Source of the DNA: an uncultured Clostridia bacterium
GTDB taxonomy: Bacteria; Bacillota; Clostridia; Christensenellales; UBA1242
Length of the DNA: 64,000 bases
Assembly (NCBI GenBank): GCA_934772525.1
Contig: CAKVMI010000004.1
Span: 1-64,000, forward strand
Reading direction: 5' to 3'
Positions 40,801 through 48,873 of this stretch are shown here, piece after piece. Below the pieces are notes generated by a model, which did no database searches, had not been told where the DNA came from, and worked only from the letters and a program-made list of their open reading frames with translations. The translations under genes and the position numbers were made by a program. Position 1 is the first letter of the stretch. Each line of letters starts with the position of its first letter.

Positions 40801-42035
40801 ATTTGATATGTAGACGAAAAATCCATTTGCAAACTTTCTAAGTTATTATTTCTTGTCCAGTTTGTATTATAAATACTTCTTATGTGCTTATTGAAAAGTG
40901 GCAAATCGTCCAATGGTTGATTACCAAATTCGGTATCATACCAATCTTTAAACGATTGTTCAAATTGATACACTATTTGGTTACTATTTGTAACAACTTC
41001 ATCTTCAGTAACGCCAGATACAGTATCTGCAAGGAATATATTGTATGCAATATTACCTAACCAACCTGCAGGTCCAGATACAATTCCTGCAAAGGTCACA
41101 GCTGCATTAATTGTATCCCCAGCAGTCCATGAGCCATCATCTTCATTAATTTTAGATAAATCTAAACTACCAAACGTTCCGTACCAACTATCAAAGTCAC
41201 CATTTTCTCGTTTCTTTATCAATTCATCTGAAAGACTCTCTATATAAACATCTCCACGAACCAACTTTAAGTATAGTAGTCTCATATCGTTATCGGTAGT
41301 ATACTCCGATGGATTAACTATCTCAGTAGCGTAAGAAAAATACATTGGGGTTTTTAAGCCACCCTTAGCATACATCCTATACTTATTTGCTTCATATGAA
41401 CTGGTGGTAAATATGATTCCACCTAGAGTTAGGTCATTATTGCCCTTAATGGCTGCACATACACTTGAAAGTATTACATTAGAACCCAATATACCAACTA
41501 TTAGCAAAAATGGAACTAAGAAACATAAAAATATAGATTTTATCGCTTTTTTGAATACGGTAAGTGCGATATTGCCCTTAGATTCTTCCCCAAGTGCTAT
41601 TGTATAATTTTGTTTTACTATGGCAAAGATACAGAAAATTATTAAAAGCAAGGCTGAAATAACTAGAATTTTTTGGAAAATATTTATAATAGTATCACTA
41701 GTTATAAGTTTGATTATTAAATCGCTATCTTTTAAGGTTATCAAATTTTTCCAATTCGGGTTTTGATAAATATCTATTCCCACAAGTTTCATTACAAAAA
41801 ACTGCAACACATCTACAATGTTTAATACTAATTTTACAATGGTATAAAGGGCGTTCATTAATAGTCCCCACAACCAGTAAACAACATCACCCAAAAGTGA
41901 CAATACTTTTACTAGTAACTGAGTAATAACCGAAACCACACCCGAAGACTCTGCAGAACTACCAGTAGCCCCGGCTCCGTTTGCCGAAATGAATCTTACT
42001 ATATTAAAGACTTTGCCCAAAAAATTATTTTGCAT
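34866..42035 (-). CDS. VirB6/TrbL-like T4SS membrane protein 3, 2389 aa, with long coiled-coil tail
   Basis: Largest of the three paralogues. N-terminal helices (about 40-195) precede SYEANKYRMYAKGG (about 212) and YYVMADLIDYA (about 447, about 140 residues later than in the others). A large extracytoplasmic region and a C-terminal helix bundle (about 1430-1620) follow. A cytoplasmic tail of more than 700 residues contains Ser/Gly-rich stretches, a long Lys/Glu/Gln-rich coiled coil (about 1830-2160), a Gly-Ser linker and an Asn-run end. I chose ATG 42035 (AAGGGGAAG upstream) over the ATG at 42080. A weak promoter, TTGCGG-17-TACAAT (42151-42179), lies upstream. It heads the operon with virB4. 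Confidence 0.7.
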   Translation of the reverse strand: MQNNFLGKVFNIVRFISANGAGATGSSAESSGVVSVITQLLVKVLSLLGDVVYWLWGLLMNALYTIVKLVLNIVDVLQFFVMKLVGIDIYQNPNWKNLITLKDSDLIIKLITSDTIINIFQKILVISALLLIIFCIFAIVKQNYTIALGEESKGNIALTVFKKAIKSIFLCFLVPFLLIVGILGSNVILSSVCAAIKGNNDLTLGGIIFTTSSYEANKYRMYAKGGLKTPMYFSYATEIVNPSEYTTDNDMRLLYLKLVRGDVYIESLSDELIKKRENGDFDSWYGTFGSLDLSKINEDDGSWTAGDTINAAVTFAGIVSGPAGWLGNIAYNIFLADTVSGVTEDEVVTNSNQIVYQFEQSFKDWYDTEFGNQPLDDLPLFNKHIRSIYNTNWTRNNNLESLQMDFSSTYQIYGTQQFPSDLEVEVSIFTNSEKYSKYENFTTYELEYYVMADLIDYAIEHNTQFYFVNANNKNINWTPMTKTGDDVIIDDTKQINSYSAESGVYTYRNESSGTTEYILSVEPGSDGATVIKKNDKYYLASNENQEVRKLSSDSFYVSYYNGINRLYWSEDDTLGEKYGSTYIICIADKYNEGKFLPVTQKTTNFHSDFLSKDYAGPIVARGIFAKSVSYSVQYPTGIREQMIDENGEPITSLEKASGVRTSVSNVIATDNDGNVVIDSSFTPVVSFENGEPVTVGMGQSSSYLTGFYSKATDEKSRLGVKNIFSNLMVYDGAVEGRLLDKAVASKIFINTSIAYYRITPDGLTFYDASGAEMPLSTKTRNDDPKNATFDTFSTEDVYLYYAVDKGLAYNYSIMADQTVGTNVDDVKNLIANKVGSQSSKVIDINSLLLIQYKGKLIKVVIDGSDYWFLVGVKAVGLSQNGSKFETAGTYYQYNAVTTVSNGEILSEGVTTDGYVTKVNNNSINVYRKNIINLYIKNGEVYYTSGVKYFDSSAMGNLLTKTIDKINSISSEDMANFIKGSGFGKLNPTKYGSLTSDEIKSLKYNVYEILQVGQLKKIVDEGLITYRKETETPVDYNSKLFSFYVEDENGNLKPITNADFNSDNLSTKIAYVVYNNFVASATFTGEPLTEGDDPIVQTVYLNQEEYVNALKDARYSEFKIINNSESALVISNNIKEALVDTRTEKFFKLRKEISQKLFGIVANYYYGQDILIAFGSAIQELPSAYLRYNSDSNSVDYYTSNGFTTASYKLADGTTAEVNNGTISINLNLYYKLNNERPTNAFISQNELADYENDAYQKEIITLNIDFSSTLYNIEETKGKNKMVTDFAIGNVGVSFANTDGYAKNLITQQNKAVYCSNKLALSNDAIKDLAIKALSETNLDTDYYSASNLKELNTKGDRYIYFEYGHFGNIFTNLIFDLAFHMDFSRILSGDGVSVAIRLKLGVANSYRITTAYHLEGGAFVLNYNFNEQTGIGISYLFDMKSINPLILCFSTGIIFNMLWKMVWGLIARIYEIAIQFVILPGVLAVGVMTSDKFGDWSKTVIKKVMSAYTALIMLNLYYALIPSIDSLTTGLISWTELPSTFTSWFGNIGSNIGMVGNSMSGFGSFISKLSLNLPSLIGMDDASGVAIANFLNKIIFILFFLVLTTLVTKGKDILGDYIGSGDVVDDGGKALKNVQGLKDEYNSSLPGKMINGSAKLAGKGLSAGVGLAKKGIDALRARDGGSGYTADDLVGSEESSSSDRATAINTLSSESISSLASALTGGMPSPTYYMSATATPSRRSSSGGGVPLPDTGAPSNEEERPASSGHASVMNGSGGFGFAGGDDSSGLGRNHGSGTVMYGYGGGRSDDEGMNLNYYDSLVDNNMSIAEMDSHINELGTIMAEAGREEEKLRKKANSVYSKQDKADHQKVQEDLKNKTAEWIFSSDEDEKTRLNSEIGNLSNRNRAYEEKRQQREELLSQAKEIQKRNYDATTEFQAYQAAMANKVKQATDAVSTDDKDKIMTVSHSNKMYREAVDNVREDKMRIKGAKAREQQNALSDAEKTELSSMDGQLTNAQTEIDNQNKKLEALYANNKPTKDILQQIENEKRLLETAEKKKQEIEARKQALTDKKQRHDDAIEDQKNLTNKLNADRAERDKYKQINEQEKARQNDNAKISDLDKLGEQINKKADAEKTGILISDINQTKANAQRVASELEKHAQVIDKHTESLQKKADADKVANALNSVGAGGGSGGSGVGSGGSGSGPKPKKQRKTLEDKKRDLINKEMDLEEKEIKPGLFSGVRRFKNSVQRNAIRFQVGTISKLQGAGEGIEKGTKFVLNKVSNSKPVQSGRRFVRKVANTANDVKDAVVEGANIVKDTVVDAYNNSAPVQHEKRKMAERRQVFDARNERSRRLDESQFKNGERRSEMSRKAVIEERERRKNGGNNNNNNP

Positions 42036-42242
42036 TATCTTCCCCTTGTACCCAAATGATTCTTTTGTATTATTTTGCATATTAGCAGGTTAAATTATTA
42101 TATAAAAATAAAATAACCATTAGTTTTAATAATTATTTATTATTAATATGATTGTATCACATTAATTTAACACCCGCAAACGAATATCAACCAAATTAAA
42201 AAGTTTACAAAAAATTTTAAATTTTAGAAAATTTTTAACACA

Positions 42243-42272
42243 AAAAAAGCCACACAAAAATATGTGACTTTT
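42243..42272 (-). terminator. Terminator of the 111-aa pilin-like gene
   Basis: AAAAG-CACA / TGTG-CTTTT stem with one mismatch; the plus A-run at 42242-42248 reads as a T-run on minus. It separates the pilin-like gene from the giant genes. Confidence 0.65.
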
Positions 42273-42323
42273 AAAAATAGTTGCTTGTCTAATTAATATA
42301 ATTATTAATCTATTTAACCAATA

Positions 42324-42659
42324 TTAGCCAAATAACTTTGTAGCAATATCACCGTTTGTGAATAGAATCCAGCATACAACTGCTGCAACTATACCAATAC
42401 CAAAACCAACAACTGCACCTACTAGACGCTTCTTAGCTTCTTCTCTTTTCTCGGTTGTTTCTTGCTTAGCATAATAAATACCAAGCTTGATTGAGAAAAA
42501 TACACCAAATGCTAATATTACGCTAAATACGATAGGCATAACAACCTTCATAACACCTACAAATGTTTCCTTAAGAGTGCCTACTGTTTCAATCAAACCA
42601 GAACCAGATGCATTACTTTCTAATAAATTACTTCCAATCAAAGCTTTAAAGAATGACAT
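42324..42659 (-). CDS. VirB2/TrbC-like small membrane protein, 111 aa
   Basis: Two hydrophobic helices (about 38-62 and 80-103) separated by a short, highly charged loop (KQETTEKREEAKKR). This is the VirB2/TrbC pilin-like topology with a cytoplasmic basic loop. The N-terminal 30 residues are polar with no evident cleavable signal. A very strong SD (AGGAGG) and its own terminator suggest high-level separate expression, as expected for a structural subunit. It is similar in plan to the next upstream gene, so possibly a second pilin or channel subunit. Confidence 0.7.
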   Translation of the reverse strand: MSFFKALIGSNLLESNASGSGLIETVGTLKETFVGVMKVVMPIVFSVILAFGVFFSIKLGIYYAKQETTEKREEAKKRLVGAVVGFGIGIVAAVVCWILFTNGDIATKLFG

Positions 42660-42784
42660 AGTATTCTTTCCTCCTTATTTTTTAATCTAAGTGTAGTTTA
42701 ACACACCCATTTTACAATTAGCAAATGATTTTTGTCTTTTTTTCAAAAATTTTACATTAAATTAAAAATTATGTGAAAAGTGGA

Positions 42785-43126
42785 CTATTGCGTATCATTC
42801 ATCGCTTTTATAAATACGCCTCGGAATGCGTATAGCAATACTATTAAAATTGCAACCACACCAAAACTAATAACCGCATTTATTGCTTGCTTTTTTACCT
42901 TATCACGTTCACCCGCGTCATCTTCTTTTACAAATTTCACCATTAAAACTATACAATAAATAACACCCAATCCCATTATTAATGTAATTAAAAATGGACC
43001 GAATGTATCCAAAAAATCATATATAGGACTAACCGATGCATTATAATCTGGATCGGTACTTTCAACCTCACCATCTAACATAAACTTAGATATGTTTGAA
43101 ACAAAATTTATCAACCAATTTCTCAT
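42785..43126 (-). CDS. VirB2/TrbC-like small membrane protein, 113 aa
   Basis: Same topology as the 111-aa neighbour: a polar N-terminus, helix about 37-58, a charged loop KEDDAGERDKVKKQA, and helix about 76-98. I chose ATG 43126 (GAGGA five nt upstream) rather than ATG 43159. A promoter, TTGACA-18-TACACT (43150-43179), lies upstream, divergent from the VirD4 gene. Likely a T4SS pilin or inner-membrane subunit; sequence similarity to its neighbour is limited to the pattern. Confidence 0.65.
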   Translation of the reverse strand: MRNWLINFVSNISKFMLDGEVESTDPDYNASVSPIYDFLDTFGPFLITLIMGLGVIYCIVLMVKFVKEDDAGERDKVKKQAINAVISFGVVAILIVLLYAFRGVFIKAMNDTQ

Positions 43127-43149
43127 CTGCTTCCTCACTTTATAGTGTA

Positions 43150-43179
43150 AGTGTAACATAAAAAAATATTCTTTGTCAA
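43150..43179 (-). promoter_or_regulatory. Promoter of the minus-strand T4SS genes
   Basis: Minus strand TTGACA (43174-43179), 18 bp, TACACT (43150-43155), just upstream of the 113-aa pilin-like gene. Confidence 0.55.
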
Positions 43180-43247
43180 AAAAATTTACTCATTTTGCAA
43201 ATTTTAAGAATTTTTATTAAAAATAAAGAAAAAGTATTTAATTTTGT

Positions 43248-43275
43248 TTGCAATTTCTTGTGCGATTGGTATAAT
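43248..43275 (+). promoter_or_regulatory. Promoter of the VirD4 gene, followed by a long leader
   Basis: TTGCAA (43248-43253), 16 bp, TATAAT (43270-43275). About 120 nt of untranslated leader follow, containing an AT-rich hairpin (arms near 43291 and 43320) before the SD CAGGAG. Confidence 0.65.
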
Positions 43276-43403
43276 AAAATCACGATGGAATTTTAGATGA
43301 AAAATAAGTAAATTTTACTTCTAAAATTTAGAACCAACCGTCTTAGATTTTTAAGATTCGCATTAAAACAAGACAACCTAATAAAGTTCAGGAGTACATT
43401 GCA

Positions 43404-45386
43404 ATGGCAGAAAAACAAGATGTAAAAAGCACCATAGAAAAACTAATATGGATACTTATAATTGGTATTCCCGCCTGTTACGTGTTTGCACTAGCACTCC
43501 AAATGCTTTTGATAGATAGAGCAATCGGTGGCGAAGTAAAAGACCTAGCAACCTACATAGGAGACCCTGACGTAAACACAATGTTTGCAGTAACTTTGGG
43601 ACTTGGTGCCATATTTTTACTACTATACTTTACCAGTGATAAAAAATCTAGCGATGGCGATCTTAAAGGTGAAAAAGACCTAGAAAATGTACACTGGCTG
43701 GAAGGTGCAGAGCTTGATAAAGCCTACAAAAATTGTATGTGGACTGACCTTAAAAATTTCTCGCATGAAGGTATAGCTTTCCGTTCGGTTTATAAAAAAG
43801 GTAATATGAAAATTCACTTCACGCCAAACTACCACGCACTTATAGTTGGTACTACTGGTGTTGGTAAAGGCACTTGTTTTGTAGAACCAAATATCCAAAT
43901 TTTATCACAACTAAAAAACAGACCTTCCCTATTTGTTACCGACCCTAAAGGAGAACTTTTTGCACATCATAGCCAAAAACTTGTAGATTCCGGATATAAA
44001 GTTTTAGTGTTAGATTTAATGAATCCATATAACTCACTAAGGTGGAACCCTCTAGAACCAATATATACAAATTATCAACGACAACTTCACCTAGAAGAAG
44101 AAATTTTAAAGCACACCAACGATGACATTAAGCAATACGACTTAATTAAAGTCGGCGACATAAAAAATGATGAATGGTACGAATTCGACGGCAAAGCCTT
44201 CGCCACATTAAGAGATGCATTTCTAGAAGTTGAAGTAGAAAAAACTCAAATAAAAGACGAATGTATAGACGATGTAAACGATATTGCATCCGCCCTTTGC
44301 CCTATTACTAATATGAAGGATCAATCTTGGGAACAAGGTGCGAAAGATTACGTTGTAGCCGTGCTAATTGCCATGCTTGAAGATAGCGAAAATCCACAAC
44401 TCGGAATGACAAAAGAACGATTTAATTTTTACAATATGTACAAAATTGTTATGAATAAAGAGAATGATTTTGAATATGTAAAAGACTACTTTAGTGGCAG
44501 AAGCCCACTTTCAAAAACGACTCAACTTTGTCAACACATTGTTTACTCTAACGCAAAGCAAACCCGAGATTCTTATATGTCTACAATAAGCCAAAAACTC
44601 TCACTTTTTGCCGATAATGGTATTTGCTATTTGACCGCAGAAAATGAAATTGAATTTTCAGAATTTGACGAACAACCTACTGCATTCTTTATTAAGATTC
44701 CAGATGAAAAACAAACCCGTTATGGACTTGCAACAATTTGTATTACCCAAAGTTATAAAGAATTTGTTAAAAAAGCTCGTGCAAACGAAGTTATAAGTAA
44801 AGATAAAACTAAAGCAAAAAATGCATCACTTAAACGTGCCATGTTCTATATTATGGATGAATTTGCAAATATGCCTAAGGTAAATAATCTAGATAAAATT
44901 ATTACAGTTGCACGTTCCCGTAAAATACACTTAAATATGATTATTCAGTCCTATGCCCAACTTGAAAACGTTTATGGCAAGGAAACAGCAAATATCGTTA
45001 TGGATAACTGCAATAGTAAACTATTTTTAGGTACTCCTTCTCAAGAGACTCGTGAAGCATTTAGTAAAGAACTTGGTAATTACCAAATTAAAGTTAGTTC
45101 AAAATCTAAAAATGAAGGCGGTGATGCAAAAGGTGGTAGCACCAGCACTCAATTACAATCACGACCACTTCTATATCCCTCCGACCTTGATAAATTAAAA
45201 GAAGGTAACATTATAGTTAAAATATTTGGTAACTTCCCTATAAACTCCCAAATGTGCCAATATTGGAAAGCTCCAGATATATACAAAATTGGCCAAATGG
45301 ATATGCCATTTATACCAGGTAGAAGACTAAACGAAGAAGAAATTTATTACGACATAAGAGAACGAAATCGTAAAGTTTTAAAATAA
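43404..45386 (+). CDS. VirD4/TraG-family coupling ATPase, 660 aa
   Basis: Two N-terminal membrane helices (about 13-33 and 53-73) anchor a cytoplasmic ATPase. Walker A GTTGVGKGT is at about 148-156, in the TraG/VirD4 context PNYHALIVG. Walker B YIMDEFANMP is at about 480-489, followed by the arginine-rich TVARSRKIHLNMIIQS block typical of the family. It normally delivers substrates (DNA or protein) to the T4SS channel. It diverges from the other T4SS genes and is followed by its own terminator. No relaxase gene accompanies it, so its substrate is open. Confidence 0.93.
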   Translation: MAEKQDVKSTIEKLIWILIIGIPACYVFALALQMLLIDRAIGGEVKDLATYIGDPDVNTMFAVTLGLGAIFLLLYFTSDKKSSDGDLKGEKDLENVHWLEGAELDKAYKNCMWTDLKNFSHEGIAFRSVYKKGNMKIHFTPNYHALIVGTTGVGKGTCFVEPNIQILSQLKNRPSLFVTDPKGELFAHHSQKLVDSGYKVLVLDLMNPYNSLRWNPLEPIYTNYQRQLHLEEEILKHTNDDIKQYDLIKVGDIKNDEWYEFDGKAFATLRDAFLEVEVEKTQIKDECIDDVNDIASALCPITNMKDQSWEQGAKDYVVAVLIAMLEDSENPQLGMTKERFNFYNMYKIVMNKENDFEYVKDYFSGRSPLSKTTQLCQHIVYSNAKQTRDSYMSTISQKLSLFADNGICYLTAENEIEFSEFDEQPTAFFIKIPDEKQTRYGLATICITQSYKEFVKKARANEVISKDKTKAKNASLKRAMFYIMDEFANMPKVNNLDKIITVARSRKIHLNMIIQSYAQLENVYGKETANIVMDNCNSKLFLGTPSQETREAFSKELGNYQIKVSSKSKNEGGDAKGGSTSTQLQSRPLLYPSDLDKLKEGNIIVKIFGNFPINSQMCQYWKAPDIYKIGQMDMPFIPGRRLNEEEIYYDIRERNRKVLK

Positions 45387-45394
45387 CACGACAC

Positions 45395-45430
45395 AAAAGA
45401 ACGGAAAAATACATTTTCGTTCTTTTATTT
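45395..45430 (+). terminator. Terminator of the VirD4 gene
   Basis: Stem AAAAGAACG (45395-45403) / CGTTCTTTT (45418-45426) followed by T-rich sequence. Confidence 0.75.
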
Positions 45431-45537
45431 TTGTTATGAAAACATAACAACTTTTTATAAACTCAAAATTTAATTGCTTCTTGTGTATAATCTATAAAAA
45501 AATTAGACTTAAAATTTGTCTAAACCCATAAATTAAT

Positions 45538-45567
45538 TTGCAATCGATTGCTATATTATTATATAAT
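45538..45567 (+). promoter_or_regulatory. Promoter of the 1020-aa exported protein gene
   Basis: TTGCAA (45538-45543), 18 bp, TATAAT (45562-45567); SD AAAAGGA precedes the ATG at 45610. Confidence 0.6.
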
Positions 45568-45609
45568 TAACGCATAATAAAGATAAACACACGAGAAAAG
45601 GAACACTTT

Positions 45610-48600
45610 ATGAAAAAAATCATATTATCAATAGTTACAGTAATAACTCTTTTTGGTGTTGCAATTTTTGGCATTGCTTCTATACACAATGCAAATACAA
45701 GTTCAGCAACTCCATCAACCCTACCATCTTCATCATTGACATCTTCTGCATTAACCGACTCTGAACCAGAAGAAACCAATGGTGTTACCAACATTACGAC
45801 AATTAAAAATCCAGAAAATGTAACTAATTCTCCAATCAAATTTGAAGGATTGTTTTCAAAAAACGCAATTATTTCAAGCACAAGCACCGACCCATCGTTA
45901 ATTTCATTTTTACGTATAACAATTAATTCGGGCGTTGCGTATGACACTATATCAATTCAATGTATTAATAGTGGCGTTGGGGCTACAACTTATGATTTAA
46001 AGGAAGATGAATATGGTACCAAAATTGGCGATACAAAAAAATCTACAATTTATTATTTTACTCGTCAAGCAAGTTATACAGTAACATTAAAGAAATCTAA
46101 CGAAATAGTTGCTAGTGCACAATGCTCCTTCTCTCCTGTTATAAATGAAACTGCTCTAAGAAATATTTATGAAAACATTCAATACTATGATGGAAATTAC
46201 TATGTACTTGGAAATGGTTCATCTGAAATTACCCCACGAGTAAAAACATCACAAACAACTAGTACGTCCGGCATTCAATTTGATACAAACCTTTACCTTC
46301 TTTCTATAAATAACACATCGGTTTCGGCATCTGATAATCTATACAAACTTACCCTTCCTGCAAATTCTTATGGTGACGTAAAATTAACTTTTACTTCTAA
46401 GTCTGCCTATGTTACAAGAACTATTTCACTGAAGGTTGTAAACCCAAAATATTCTTGGACATTCTTAAATTCTAACAATAAAAATATTGCCGAAGATTCT
46501 CGTTTTGGATCATTTTATATATTTAACGAAGCAACAAAACTTAACCTTGTAATTTCTAATACTTTAATTGATGCAAGTAAATATAGTAGTGCAAATGGTT
46601 TTGATACCACCTTTACATCTACCCCACTAGACTTAACCAATTTATTGACCGTAAAAACTACTGAATCTATAAGAAATATTGCTAATACAACCACCAGTCA
46701 AATACTAACTTCGGTAATTGAAAAGAAAGATACTTCTTCTGCTTGGACGGAGACCTTTGACCAACGAAATCATTCAATTTTTACAATCTCTACAAACCTA
46801 CTTTCTACAGATTTTGTTGTAAGTGATAATGTTGTAACCTACAAAATAATTACTAAAGTACCTTACACTTATGGTATGGATAGATTTAATATTGTTGGAG
46901 GAAGATACGACTTAGCAATTTACCAACATAGTTCGGGTGATTATTATGGTGGCGTTAAAAATGAAATATACAACCATTTAAACGGAGCCCTAAACGGCAT
47001 CTTAACTAGAGATACCACCATTTATTTTGTATCTGAATCTACAACAATCTATAATAATGGAGCTACTTCCATCTTTGTAAAATTTGATACCTCATTTAAA
47101 ACTGTAGACCCTACCGAAGATATTTCACCTTTTAGAAATACACTATCAACCGAAAAAGAAAAAACTGTTCAAATAAAGAACAAAGACTTAGATAAAAATT
47201 CCACTTTAACTCTAGAAGAATTTGAGACATTCTATTCATTTACCTTCACTACATCTTATTACCCACCTCAAACTGACGCAAATGATAGATTTTATAGTAA
47301 TATCATTTCTAGCAATGATAGTGCATTTACATACACTTCTACCGATAGAAATGGCAATACTCTAACATCTAAATCCGATTTAAACAAAAACTATATATTT
47401 ACAATGTTTAAATCTAATAATAGCGATGACAATTTCCTTTCAAAAGCAGAATCTATTAGCAGTATGCCAGTTATTGAAGTTGTAGGAGATTTAAAACTTC
47501 CTGTTTATATGAATATTGTATACAACTTTAATAAAGAAGCCTATGACGCTACAAACGCAACAAAGAACATTTTCTGGGACGATAACGGCTTTGAGAATTT
47601 GTATCAACTACAAAAAGGTGATAAAATAGAATTCTTTGAACCTGGTATATATATCGTAGAACTTTACACCTTCCCTACCCATGAATTTGCAAAAAACTTC
47701 GTTAATCGAGCATTGACAACAGGTGAAGATAGTTTATTAAATAATAACTATATCCGATTTGAATTTGAAGTAGAAGGTCCAAGTATTAGCGCAACAAGTA
47801 CCAACGACCAAGGAGTTACAATACCTCTTGCAAACCGTATGTTTACCGAAAAGGATGTTAGAATATCAATTCAACTAACACCAAACTCCGGTCAAAGGTT
47901 AATTGCTTATAGAAATAATATACAAATAAACTCCTTCGACTCCGACAGCACATTTATTATGGATAGAGCAACTTATGCAGGCTCATGGACTTTTACAGTA
48001 TTTAATAAAGACGGTTTAGCACTAAAGTCTTTAAACTTTACAATTATTGATACCGCATATTTAGGTTATTCTATCAACAATCGTGAAGAATATAATTTGC
48101 TTGAAGTATTTGATAGTGCTGGAAACAAACTACCTTCTACCCACTGCTACGACTTAATTGACGAAGGTAACTACACTGTAAAATTAACTAACTCCGACAA
48201 ACTTGCCTTCTACCTAACCCAAGACGGCGTTCGTAAAATTACTTATGTTGAAAAACCTGCTAGCAATGTTATAAGGGTAAATATTCAAAAACCTTACTTT
48301 GATATCAAATTTACCAACGACTTTGAAGGCAACACACGTAAAACCACCGATAGCATAAGCATTGGCGAAGTTAGCGGTATTGAAATTAGCAAAGTAACCG
48401 TATTCTTAAACGGAAAACAAATAGACGAATACGACCCTCGTGAAACAACTGGTGGTATTGGCGGAATTATTCAATCTGGCCACTCGTATAGTCAAAACGG
48501 TGTATACACCATTAGAATTACCGATAAGTTCAACAACTCATTTGAAGTTCAAGCTGAAAAATACTATAAAATAAACTATGCATTAATCATATTAATTGCC

Positions 48601-48672
48601 ATTGCAGTGTTCGCATTCCTATTCTTAATTTGGTTTATTTATAGATCTCGTAGAGGTCTAAAGGTTAGATAG
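45610..48672 (+). CDS. Large surface protein with signal peptide and C-terminal membrane anchor, 1020 aa
   Basis: N-terminal signal helix (about 4-25), then a Ser/Thr-rich low-complexity segment (about 26-60) suggesting a wall-spanning spacer. Next is a long beta-rich ectodomain (about 60-980) with Thr/Asn-rich strands reminiscent of Ig-like repeats. A C-terminal helix (about 990-1011) ends in the basic RSRRGLKVR stop-transfer. So it is a type I membrane protein displayed outside. The ectodomain family is not recognised. Position next to the coupling ATPase suggests a T4SS-associated adhesin or surface factor, by context only. Confidence 0.72.
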   Translation: MKKIILSIVTVITLFGVAIFGIASIHNANTSSATPSTLPSSSLTSSALTDSEPEETNGVTNITTIKNPENVTNSPIKFEGLFSKNAIISSTSTDPSLISFLRITINSGVAYDTISIQCINSGVGATTYDLKEDEYGTKIGDTKKSTIYYFTRQASYTVTLKKSNEIVASAQCSFSPVINETALRNIYENIQYYDGNYYVLGNGSSEITPRVKTSQTTSTSGIQFDTNLYLLSINNTSVSASDNLYKLTLPANSYGDVKLTFTSKSAYVTRTISLKVVNPKYSWTFLNSNNKNIAEDSRFGSFYIFNEATKLNLVISNTLIDASKYSSANGFDTTFTSTPLDLTNLLTVKTTESIRNIANTTTSQILTSVIEKKDTSSAWTETFDQRNHSIFTISTNLLSTDFVVSDNVVTYKIITKVPYTYGMDRFNIVGGRYDLAIYQHSSGDYYGGVKNEIYNHLNGALNGILTRDTTIYFVSESTTIYNNGATSIFVKFDTSFKTVDPTEDISPFRNTLSTEKEKTVQIKNKDLDKNSTLTLEEFETFYSFTFTTSYYPPQTDANDRFYSNIISSNDSAFTYTSTDRNGNTLTSKSDLNKNYIFTMFKSNNSDDNFLSKAESISSMPVIEVVGDLKLPVYMNIVYNFNKEAYDATNATKNIFWDDNGFENLYQLQKGDKIEFFEPGIYIVELYTFPTHEFAKNFVNRALTTGEDSLLNNNYIRFEFEVEGPSISATSTNDQGVTIPLANRMFTEKDVRISIQLTPNSGQRLIAYRNNIQINSFDSDSTFIMDRATYAGSWTFTVFNKDGLALKSLNFTIIDTAYLGYSINNREEYNLLEVFDSAGNKLPSTHCYDLIDEGNYTVKLTNSDKLAFYLTQDGVRKITYVEKPASNVIRVNIQKPYFDIKFTNDFEGNTRKTTDSISIGEVSGIEISKVTVFLNGKQIDEYDPRETTGGIGGIIQSGHSYSQNGVYTIRITDKFNNSFEVQAEKYYKINYALIILIAIAVFAFLFLIWFIYRSRRGLKVR

Positions 48673-48762
48673 TATAAAATTTTAGACATTTAAGTTCCGA
48701 TATTTTAAATACTGAACTTGTTATTGCTACTTTCATATTATTTTTCAGTTGAAAAATTATAA

Positions 48763-48798
48763 AGAGCATATTTTAAGGATCCCTTTAAAATATGCTCT
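48763..48798. terminator. Bidirectional terminator
   Basis: Near-perfect long stem AGAGCATATTTTAA / TTAAAATATGCTCT around a GGATCC loop, between convergent genes (1020-aa protein and gpr). Confidence 0.8.
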
Positions 48799-48873
48799 GT
48801 TTTAATTTTAATGTTTTTAAATCAATTCATAGAGATTTTTGATGTGCTTTATTTGGTCAACTTTGTAATTATT

